From Morinoia aosen (Eukaryota > Arthropoda > Malacostraca > Amphipoda > Talitridae): DNA of 64,000 nucleotides. Where the stretch lies: NCBI GenBank assembly GCA_030386875.1, contig CM059566.1, positions 44,366,068-44,430,067 on the forward strand, read 5' to 3'. The notes under the pieces are model-generated. The model saw only the letters and a program-made list of their open reading frames with translations, made no database searches and had not been told where the DNA came from. Positions 46,901 to 58,900 of the stretch are shown here, one piece after another. Each line of letters begins with the position of its first letter. Positions within the stretch are counted from its first letter, which is position 1. The translations under genes were made by a program, and so were the position numbers.

Positions 46901-49900
46901 GCGACCCAACTTTGGGTCGCGCCCCAGCGGTTAAGAACCACTACTCTAAAGAAAGCATGAAGGTACTTATTACTCTAAAATACTTTGCTGGAAAAATCAA
47001 CTGATCTAACGGCCCATTATTGTGTGCAAGCACAATATGCTGTACTTTTATGTTATTATAATCTTTTTCAAAAATTTGAATTCAGCGACTATGTATGTGC
47101 TGTTAGGAACAAGGTAAGGGCTCATAATGTTTGATGATTTTGAGGCTTGAAGCAGATTTATTTATTCATTGACTTGTTTATTCATTGACCTGTTTATTCA
47201 TTGACCTGTATATTCATTGACCTGTTTATTCATTGACCTGTTTATTCATTGACCTGTTTATTCATTGATCTGTTTATTCATTGATCTGTTTATTCATTGA
47301 CCTGTATATTCATTGACCTGTTTATTCATTGACCTGTTTATTCATTGACCTGTTTATTCATTGACCTGTTTATTCATTGACCTGTTTATTCATTGACCTG
47401 TTTATTCATTGACCTGTTTATTCATTGATCTATTTATTCATTGATCTATTTATTCATTGACCTATTTATTCATTCACTGGTTTATTTATTGACGTATTAA
47501 TTCATTCTTATCTCAAGTTTGGTTGTTGTGTTTGCTATTTTTGTAGTTTCCTTTAGCATTGCTGTTGCAGGAAGGCAACACAGCTCTGCACTACGCAGCC
47601 TCAAGCGGCCTGATGAACGTGACTCAGCTGCTCCTGCACGCTAACGTTGACATCTTCGCTCGCAACAACGCCCGCCTCACCGCCTGCCACATGGCCGCCT
47701 CCAACGGCCACAACAATATTGCTTCCTTCCTTGAGACCAGGATGATCTTCGTGAGTTTTGAGAAAACCCTAAAATAATAATAATGATAATCTTTGTGAGT
47801 TGCACTGACGAGGGTTCTGTGTTTTTAAAGCCTTTAGGTTGCCTCATGGTGTGCTTGGAATTTTCTTCATGGATGTGATTCATAACAAATATTGTAATTT
47901 ATGTTGCTATAATATTGTTTACGCTTATGAATCGAGAAATAAAAGTAAGAATTACAGCATTTGCTACAGAGCCGTCTAAGGTCTGCCAGAAATGACTGAA
48001 AGAACAAGGGCTTTCTTGAAGTGGATGCATCTGTGACTGAATTGGTCGCATTTGTGCGGCAGATCCAGCTCTGAGTTAGTAGAATATAAAGGACCATCTC
48101 CGGGTTCACTGCTGGGACTTGGCGCTTCTCTGAACTTGTGTGAGACTGCTTAGCTTTTATTATGAGATGGAATGGAAGACAAGGAGCTGGTGGAAAATTC
48201 GGAGGAAGTTTTGTAAATCTTAGGAATTTTTCTCATTTTAATGGAGCCAAGCATCTTCCAAAATGTAATTTAGTCTACTCAGGTTAAACCCCATACATTT
48301 AAATTTTTTAGTGGTAATAACGGATAAACTTTGTAACCTAGTTTGCATTAGTTATTAAAAATTAGCCTTAAAGGTGTGACTCATGTCAGTCAACTAAACA
48401 ATTAAGTGTTTTTGTTTCGTACAGAATTTAATCCCAAATTACCCTTCCAGGCTGATATTTTGGATCCTGTTGCTCCCCCTCTTGTTTGCAACTCAACAAC
48501 GCTGCTGCAACCGAAGTTCGTCACGACCACAGCAGACTCGACAGCAACCACTACCACTTCACCTCCCCTGTCGCCTGCTGTAGCCAGCAACACCAACAAC
48601 TTCCTCTCCAACAACCCGCAGTTCGTCATCACGCCTCCATACAGCGATGACCTGGACTACCACACGGACAACAGCGGCAACGTAACCATGGGCGCCGACA
48701 CAAGCAGCTCTTTGCATCTCTCCTTAACAACCAGCAATAACAATCCCAACAATGCCATCAACCTCACCAATGTGGCCATCAACAACCTCACTGATCCTTC
48801 AACCTGCACCATCAACTTCGACATTGGTCATGTGCTGAGGCGGGAAATGTCATTGGATGATCTCGAAGATGCCGATCGTGACATCATAAGCGTCAGAAAC
48901 ATGCTCCTGCAGCGCAGTGCTGCTGCTTTGGCCAACTCTGTCTCGTCCCCTACGTCAGCTGTAAACAATAACAACCATGCTTCTGTGACTGCGCCCGTGG
49001 ATGACTTGTCAAGCGTCATGGACTTGGACGAGGACCTTATTGATGTTGGTCTGTCCGACGATGTCGTCGTAAACGAGTCTACCATCGGCGAGGCTGACGA
49101 AGGCTACAAGGGACTTAAGGCTCATGAGCTTCTCGAGGCTAAAGATCAGTTGCTCGTTGAGACGAGCGACATGCTTCACGTGCCTCTCTTCACTGCTGAG
49201 GCCTTGCTCAGGGAGTATGGTGAGTCAGTTCACTGCTGAGGCCTTGCTCAGGGAGTGTGGTGAGTCTGTTCACTGCGAAGCCTTGCTCAGGGAGTATGGT
49301 TAGTCAGTTCACTGCTGAGGCCTTGCTCAGGGAGTGTGGTGAGTCAGTTCACTGCTGAGGCCTTGCTCAGGGAGTGTGGTGAGTCAGTTCACTGCTAAGG
49401 CCTTGCTCAGGGAGTGTGGTGAGTCAGTTCACTGCTGAGGCCTTGCTCATTGAGTGTGGTGAGTCTCTTCACTGCTGAGGCCTTGCTCAGGGAGTATGGT
49501 GAGTCAGTTCACTGCTGAGGCCTTGCTCAGGGAGTGTGGTGAGTCATTTCACTACTGAGGCCTTGCTCAGGGAGTGTGGTGAGTCATTTCACTTCTGAGG
49601 CCTTGCTCAGGGAGTGTGGTGAGTCTGTTCACTCATTTCCTCATGTAGGTGGGGAATTGCTGTGCTTATATTCGTTCATCAAATACCATATAATCTAATG
49701 TGTTGGCAGATGATATTAAGATTCTGTTGGGGGTATAAAACTATGCTGATTTCTATTTTAGTCTGTATACTCGTGTCCAGGAATTTTGTTTCTTTTTAAA
49801 AATGTCTTTAGCAGCTTTCTCTAGCTCTTATTGCAAAAATTTTTGGATATATAGTAGTTAATAAGTGAGCTTCATGTTCTATGTTTCTTTAGTTCCAGAG

Positions 49901-52900
49901 TCATTGTTGAGCACCTTGAATGTTGTACGGATCTCATTGATCAGCTTTCAATATGATCAATTACTTTCGTTGGAACAATCAAAACACGCTAAAGAATCCA
50001 TGCCGTACATGATTTAACTTTACCTCAGAGTGGTCCAAGAGCCAACTGCTGGAGGCGTGGATGGAGGACCCGGTTGCTTGCTGCAAAAAAGCCAGCATCG
50101 TTGCGCCAGCCTCCGTACTGCGGCGCTCTGCCAGCATAACTGAGCCAGAAACAACCCGGCAAGACCCAAGCTCCGCCGGACCAACTCAACCTAACGATGG
50201 CAATGCCGCGGCACACAACAATGCCACTGCGCCGTGCTCCTCTGCTCAGTTGGGTGGCATGTCTGAGGGACGTCGCTCTGATACCTGCGGTCCTTCCAGC
50301 CAGCAGAGTTGGGACGCCCTTAATGCATTCACCGGGAACCGCCGTTGCTCTGATGATGCAAGCCTGGCCAGGGCTCATGAGGACTTCAGAAATGACTCCT
50401 CTGAAATGCTTGTGAGTCTTTCTGGTGATTCTAATTATTGTCATTATTTTACTTGGTGACTTGAATTACAGACTATTACTAACGAACTTCATTGCTCCCT
50501 TCCTTTAACTTGAATGTTCTATCTATTTTTGGATAATTTTGCTTAGCTGGGCAACTGAGTGAATAGTTTTAAAACATCCAAACTTTTACTGTCAAAACTT
50601 TTATTGTCTAAGCAAGACCTAATATGCATCCACGTAAAAGTAAGGTATTGAGCGTCATCAGAGTTCCTCTGTTAAGTAACATATTTTACATTTAATTAAA
50701 AAGCCACCTGCTTCTTCATGGAAAAAACGTTAGTGTATACATTCCGTTAGCATACTCAATCCTCAAGAAAGTAAGTAAGAACATTTTAGTTTATCCATAA
50801 GGACTACGCTATTTCATAGGAAATTAAAGAATAGTGAAGCGCAGTCGATACTGCGGTACCTCAAGCACCTGGTAAAGCCTATTTTTGCAGTATGCACACT
50901 TTTTTCAAGCGCACATTTTATCACTCTTATTGTATTAGTATCACTCATACACTCTTATTTATTGTACGTTTTTTATCTGCTGTATCTGCTTCATTCAATT
51001 CATTTATTGTTTTTTTCATTTTTGTTTTCTTCTTAGCTATATATTTTGTTCTAATTATTTATCCAAATTGCATTTTTAATTTTATAGTTAACCAGTGTCA
51101 TGATCACCGGCCTTCGAAAATGTCGAGAAAAACTCTTGAAGTTTCTATTATTTGATCATGTTTATTCTTGGAGCCACACTTGGTAACTGGGATCAGCCTA
51201 CATTTTATGGACTCTTATTGTGCTACCATAATGCCACGCTCTTTATTTAATGGAATTTCATTTAGATGCCATTAAGTATTCATTCTCAAGCAATAATAAA
51301 CGATATCTTGCCACATTTATCAAGATAACTTGATTTTCACATTTTTTGTAGACAGTCAAATTGAAGCTTGTTGAGCATTTGAAAATCATATTCAGTAAAA
51401 TGAGCCTCTGTGGCGGGTAAAAATAGGTATTTTAAGTCCAATCTTCGAAACTTTCTATCTACAACCAATCGCTAATACTAAAAAAAATAGTGCATAAGTT
51501 TGAATGCTGTAAAATTGATGCGTCCTAAACTGCAATGTTACAGCTTTTTGTAGTATTTTTTGTTAACTATCGCCATTATATCCTCAAGCTACCAACTACA
51601 CCTGAACCAGGGCTATGTTTATCACCGAATTAACCTTGAGTTTTTGCTCAGTGCGGGATCTGCTTTGACGAGATCCGGCCATGGGACCTCCTGAACACCT
51701 TGCGCCAGTCCTCCTTCAACAACAGCTTCGAGAGCTCACAAGGTGCTCTATTGGATGCCCCTTTGCTGGGCCTCAACAACGGCAACTGCTCTGTCCGGCC
51801 TGACGCTTCCTTGTCTGTTAGGAGCAGAAATAGAAACAACAGTATTAGTGTACCCGTCGACTCCGGGAGCATGAGTAAATATTATAGTATTTGTAATCCA
51901 CTAGCAGATGTCCAAGGAAAAAGCAGGAATAACAGCGTGTGCTACCCGCTTATAGAATCGAGAAATAAAAGTAAGAACTACAGCATTTGCAATCAGCTTA
52001 TGGACATAGGGAGCAGAAGCAGAAACAATAGCATATGCAACCAATTATCAGAGACAGGGAACAAAAGCAGAAACAATAGCATTTGTAACCAGTTAGTAGA
52101 TGCTGTAACAAATAATGGCAAAGAGTCTGGTAAAGGTCGGTCGAAGTGGCGTCGTGGTTCGGACGAAAGCAGCTGCAGCAGCAACGCATCCTCGGTGGGT
52201 GCCAGGTTCTCCAGAATGGCTAAAATGATCCACAACAACATCAGCAGCGGATCATCGGAAGACAATCCGAAGAGCTCGGCGAGCGGCAGACGCAGCTTCA
52301 GTTTTGGCGGCAAGAGTCAGAGTGAGCAGCACCAGAGCTTGCGCCGTGACTCCGACGTCAGCAGGACGAGTGGTTGTGGCGGCAAGTCCAAAGCAGAAAC
52401 GAAAAAGAAATCCTGTGAGGACCGAGAGAAAGGAACCAGCTCTGGGGTTGACAAGAAAAGCTTGCTCAATTGCAAGAAGAATATAGGTTGCAAGCATTTG
52501 TTCTGCTCATCTTGCTGGCGAGCATACCTCAGTATTAAAATCCAGGAAGGAGATGCCCACAATATTCAGTGTCCTGCCGTTGGCTGTAACATATTGGTTG
52601 ACGTCGAGTTCATCGAGAGGATGGTCAGCCCTGAGATGAGCAAGCGCTACATGCACTTCGACATCCAAGTGCGTACCTGATGGAATCGTGCTTTCTAATT
52701 ATCTTGCTGAAATTGCTGATAATTTTCAAATTTGATTGTCGAGCTTGATGTCGAGAAGACTCAGAAAGCATTGATGCATTCTAACTTACTCTACTGAAGT
52801 AGAATGTAACCTGGTTTTATACTACAAAAATGTTGATTGTTCAATTTTTGAGCTAGCATTAACATCTTGGTTGTGTATGTGTGGCATTTAAAAGCTACCA

Positions 52901-55900
52901 TTGTTTGCACCAACGCTACATTATTTGGTATATGTTAATTTTGCGCATAGGCCGATCCTGAAAATGAGCAATATCTAAATTTGTCTAAGTGGATGTTAAA
53001 GATTTCAGATCATCTTTTTGGCCTTTTATTTAATGAGTATTTTGAACAGAAGTCCATCATTGTTTATGTGTGCTGCACTGTTACTTGATTGTTTTTTTTT
53101 GTGGCAACCCTGGTTTGGTGTCTACATTTCTTAAGCTGGGATGACAAAATAACATTTCCGTCATTTTCTCTCATTCCCTACATTGGAAGTGTCCAGTTTT
53201 ATTATTGGCATGCTCTCCTTCTGGGTTTTATTTTCGTTATCTGTTGTAAGTCTGCTTAGATTGAAGTTGATTTTTCATTGGAATGTTTTTGGTATAACAC
53301 CCAGTTTTCCTTGGAAAGTAGATTTGAACCATTCTATTGCAGTTTTGATTTACTTTCTAAGCATCGTTTATTTTTCAGGCGTTTGTGGAGAGAAACAAGA
53401 GCTTGAAATGGTGCCCATACCCGGGCTGTGGTAGGGCAGTTCGCTTCCCTGAGGCAGAACTGTTCAGCTTCTATGCTGACGCTGCAGCTGCTGCCGCCGC
53501 CGCTGCCTCGTCATCTGCACCTGTCGAAGATGGCGGGGATATTGGAGTGGCTACCGTCAGTCATGCTACGACCATGTCTTCTGGTACGACCAATGTTGAA
53601 GGTCACAGTAGTAACAGTGCTGCTGGCAGTGGTGAGTCGGCCATTTTGGCCCGTCACGGAAGTAGTTCTCAACTCAACACCACTTTGTTATGCGACTTGG
53701 GCACCGAGACCCAAGCACTAAACCGCTCCAGGTTCCCGCACTCGTCTTCTTTCCATGGACTGGTGTGTGGATCTTTGCGCAAAAGCGACGATAGTTTGGA
53801 CAGTTACAGTCCTAGCAATAGGGCTGAGGTTTCCACTTCAGGGACGGACAGAGAGGAGGATATGACGCAGAGCTCCGTAGTATCCCCTGCCAGCTTGCGA
53901 TCTGAAGGCCTACCCAAAAGTGTTACCAAAAACGCAAGTTCCAATGCAAGTCACACCAGCAGGCGAACCGTGAATGGCGTTGCCTGCACGTGCGATAGAA
54001 ACGGTCCACCGTACTTGTGTGCCAATACCAGCACTGGCAACAATAACAACTGCAGTGTAGGCAGCAATCAGAACCCCACGAACTCTTTCATTCAGAGTTC
54101 CAGCAGTTACTCAGTTGCAAACTCATGCAACACAAGCAATAAAAACTCGGCCTACTATGTAGGTAGCAGCAATTCTCCTCACCTCGTAGGTGACAGCAGC
54201 AGTAGCAATAACAACGCAACTCCGAGCATCTCAAGTGGTCATCAAATCGCAGGCTCCAGGTGGGCTAGAGTTACACATCTGCACAGCCAGCTGCCTGGGC
54301 CAACTGCCAGCAACCTCAACGAGCCACCTGCTGCTCAAGTGGAGCTCACTCCTCCGTCGCATTCTGTTGACTGCGGGAACGGACATTTCTTCTGTTGGTG
54401 AGTAATGCGAGTTGTTATCTCTAGCCTTTGATGTAGGGTTTTGTAACCTCCAAAGGTTTAAATTTCTGTACATTTAAATGGAGAAAAGTGAAAACTGTTC
54501 TGGTCTTCTCCCCATGGTCTTGATTACAAAAACGTATCATATCTTCTGTTGGTGAATAATGCTTGCTGTTGGTATTATGTTAAGAATGTTGCGATGTAAA
54601 AAAGTTTAACTTGTAATTGAACAGTTGAAATATGCCTGCTCTGTGTCCCCAGTTACCCTTCACAGTAGCAACTATCGATGGGGTTTTGACTGCACGTATG
54701 CCTGTCAAGCAACTATACAAAAGTGTGAAATACTTCAGGTTAATCTGTTGTGCAAACTCAACTGCTTTTATTCTCATTTCATGAATGCTTATCAAAATAC
54801 AGGAGCAACCAATGGAATTCTTCATGTTACACTACTCTGTCAACTCAACTGCATTCATTTTGAGTTAATAAATGCCTCTCTAATTACTGGGGCAACCAAA
54901 GAAATTCTCTGGGTTACGCTATTCTGTGAACCCAACTGCATTCATTTTGAGTTAATAAACGCCTCTCTAATTACAGGGGCAACCAAAGGAATTCTCTGGG
55001 TAACACTATTCTGTGAACCCAACTGCGTTCATATTGAGTTAATAAACGCCTCTCTAATTACTGGGGCAACCAAAGGAATTCTCTGGGTTACGCTATTCTG
55101 TGAACCCAACTGCATTTATTTTGAGTTGATAAACGCCTCTCTAATTACAGGGGCAACCAAAGGAATTCTCTGGGTTACACTATTCTGTGAACCCAACTGC
55201 ATTGATTTTGAGCTCATGAACGCATAATGTCTAATGCCTAATTGCAGGGAGTGCCTGAAGGAGGCCCACTCTCCAGCATCGTGCTGCCAGTGGCAGGAGT
55301 GGCAGCGCAAGGTGGCGGAGGTGCGGCCAGATGACCTTCACTCGAGCACGGCGGGTGACACTGCTGAGCAGGCCGCCAACCTCCTCTGGCTCGTCGCCAA
55401 CTCTAAGCCTTGCCCCAACTGCAGGAGTCCCATACAGAAGAATGAGGGCTGTAACCACATGAAGTGCTGCAAGGTCAGTGCTCACAACAGGGTTGTAACC
55501 ACATAAAGTGTTGCAAGGTGCAACAGCCCTATACACAAGAATGAGGGTTGTAATCATTTAGCGCGTTCCCGCGTATTTGGACACATCTGTACCAGTAGGT
55601 AAATTGCTCATTCACATATCGGTATAAATGAAGGACATTTCATCTGTTTGGCGACCTTCATAGAAATTAACTTATCATGCGAGGTGAAATGTTATCGTGC
55701 ACTTGTATTTTTCTTATTTCTTTGATAAAAATGTATTTGAGCAGTAAAGCCAATTTCCCAATTCTGCCACTTAAAACCTAACCAAAGCAACCGTTAACAA
55801 CCGCAAAAACGCGGGGAACGTGCCCAAAAGTTCCTATGAAAAACCCTCACCAATCGTTTTACGAGCAGCACAATCTCATTCCAAATAATTTTAAAACTGA

Positions 55901-58900
55901 TTTGGGTAATTCGATGATTTAAATTTATTTATATCAAACTTATTGGAGCTTAGCGTGTTTCTAATAAAGTTTGGGTGTGCAGTGCAAGCAGGAGTTCTGC
56001 TGGGTGTGCCTGGAGTCGTGGAAGAAGCACTCGAGCGCCACAGGCGGCTACTTCCGCTGCAACCGATACGACGCGCAGGCTAAGGCTCACGCCACCATCT
56101 CCAGCATGCTGCAGCAGGTGCGCAACTTAAACTTCAATAATCAGGCATCTCTAACTAATAAGATGATGAATCAAACGTCATTGAACATTGAATCTTGAGA
56201 AAATTTTGGTGGGTCAAACATGCAGCAATTCATTGAACAGTCCTTTTCCTTCGTGTTGATCAATTGTTCGCGTTGATCACTGGTTTTGGGTTGACATTTA
56301 CTTAAAAAAATGTCTTCATTTCCATTCCAAAGCATTTATAATTTTTCCTTCACTCATGCTGCGGCAGTGTTGTCAGAGAGCAAGAGCTTAAAGTTGATGC
56401 TTCTGTTATGAGTTTATTTTTACCCTGGCTTTGAGTTTGTCACTTCTGGTTCAAATTTGTGCTTCTGCCCTATTTTAGGCAACTGGGCTTGCATCGTTTT
56501 TGTGTTCTAGATTCATGCATTAATTTAACTTTTTAAGTTTTCGGTGCTTGCACTTTTATGCAGATGCAAAATTTATGGAGACCATTTTTTGGTTCTGCTC
56601 TGAACTGTCTGGGAGGAACAATTATTTTAACCGAGAATTTGCGTTTATGTGGGGATGATGGGAGTCTTAACAGAATGTTACGTAGGTTTTCCTTTTATTG
56701 CGTTAGAATAGATTGTTTTGTTACGCACCATCTTCCGTTTGGGTCATATCTGCCTTTTTTCAGTATGTATTGTTTTTCTTGAACTTTCATCTTGCTTTGT
56801 TAACTAATTTCAATTGTGCGGTTTCTTCGCAGAGGGTATGGAGACAAACCTTGTGCTTAGATTCTTTGTTTCCTTAATCATATGGTGCCTTCCTTCTTCA
56901 TCTATTAGGATTGGCTTTTTTTCTATTTATTGAGGTGTAAACTAACTTGAAATTTAATCAGTCTTACGTGAAAAGTCTCGTTTTTCAAGCTACAAAGGGA
57001 CAGAAATTCAACAAATTCTGAATTAGTGTGAATTTCAGTGCTGATGCAACTTCTATCAAAAGCGCCATTCCTCTCAAAATTTCAGTAGGTATTCGAGAAT
57101 GTCATCGTATTCATCATGGAACTATTTTGCTCATGAAACCTAATTCTATCGAGGTGTAGCAAATTATGAATTTCCCTTTGTTTAGTGGCTCATAATTATA
57201 CCTACAATGGAAACCTTAAAGCTGAAAGTTTATGTTAGAAACATTAGCTATTTCTCTCCTGTTCAGAATTGGTGAAACAAAGTTATTGAAGTTTTTAAAT
57301 TCGTGAATTTTGTCAGGTAAAATTTGATTAATAGAACCTTACAGCATCAAGCCACCTACCAGGGAAGTTTTAGCTGATTTCTCAGAGGGTTTGTCATAAT
57401 TCATTGTCGAAAATCTCTTGATGCTATCGCTTAAAGTAGAAGAATGTTGAATTCTTTTTCAGTGGTAAAATTCTAACGCGGTGATAGGGCCGTACATTAG
57501 AGGAAAGTAGCACAAATTACCCCCAATGCATACCAAAGCAAAATTTTTCATGTTTACCAGAAGTCAAACCTCACATTATTAACGTTCATTGCAATTGCTC
57601 TCGGAGAAAGTCACACATCTTGCCATGTCAAAAGAACTACACAAGCTCACGCGCATGTGACCTAAAGTCTGAGTTTTAACACATCACTGTGATGCATTCA
57701 AGTATCCAGGTCCGCTAGACCTACACAAGCTCATGCACATGTGACCCAAAGCCTGCGTTTTAACACTTCACTGTTTTACAGAGAAGCTTCCATGTCCGTT
57801 AGAACTACCAAGCTCATGGACATATGACCCAAAGCCTGCGTTTCAACACTTCACTGTTTTACAGAGAAGCTTCCATGTCCGTTAGAACTACCAAGCTCAT
57901 GGACATATGACCCAAAGCCTGCGTTTTAACACTTCACTGTTTTACAGAGGAGCTTCCGTGTCCGTTAGAACCACCAAGCTCATGCACATGTGACTCGAAG
58001 CCTACGTTATAACACGTGACCGTTCTGCAGGCAAGTCAGCGGAACCAGGAGATGCAGGAGCTCACGCTGTTCCTGCAGCATTACTCCCGCTTCAGCCGGC
58101 ACCGCTCGCTGCTGGCGTCTGAGCTGCAGCTCCTCGTCACCGTGCCGCGCAAGATGGACAGTCTTGCCACCGCTCTCAGATCTTCTGCTAAATATGGTCT
58201 CGTGTCTAAAGTTACATCCGCGTTAATGCGTCTTATTCATGGAATGAAAAGCAAGGCAGAAATCGCTCCACGTATAGTTATTTTATGACTGCATCTTTTG
58301 ATATATAAAAAATAAAATTGAAAGTTTAGAACATCTTCAGGAAAAAATTTTGTGATATTACAAATGTGGAACAAAATAAAATAAAATTGTAAATTGTTTG
58401 AATTAAATGACTATTGGTATAGCGATTATTTTCACCTTGCTTTTTCATGGCCTGAAATGTTCTTATTCTTGGTTTTGTTCACTTAGCAATGGTACAACCC
58501 CATTTTCAGATCAGATCTGCTGAATGTGCCCTGAGTGGTTCTCTCTCTTCGTGTGGGGTTCACTTAGCAGTAATGATATCACCCTCTTCGTTCATTCTTT
58601 GCCATCTCTTCTTTGTATTTTCTTTTTTCTTCTTTTTCTTTCTTCTTCTTTTCCTTTTTAACTTGCTGTTTCTATGCGCTGGATATCCTGTATGAGAACA
58701 TACCTTCCGTGTAGATTCCCCGTTTTGTACAGTCCATAGTACAAATACTAAATGGTCTCTTCTTTTATCTCTTGAGATTGCCTTTTTTGTGGCAAGGAAT
58801 CTTAAGCTAATATTATAATAATAGAAAAAATGATAAAAACAGTAGTTACTTGTAGTTTCAAGTGTTTTGTTCAAACAGGTTTTCACTGCTCTGTCGTGGA

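Noticed and set aside
48402-48632. Extending exon 5 upstream to the acceptor at 48424
   Set aside because: It would change the phase at the junction with exon 4; only the acceptor at 48450 keeps the frame and the family alignment.
54625-55227. 200-codon ORF in intron 8
   Set aside because: It exists because the 87-bp repeat unit is divisible by three. Codon content is repetitive, no domain is seen, and the flanking exons join without it.
58489-58695. Hydrophobic plus-strand ORF in intron 11
   Set aside because: Poly-Phe/Leu is from a CT-rich run; no homology, and the region is repeated non-coding intron sequence.
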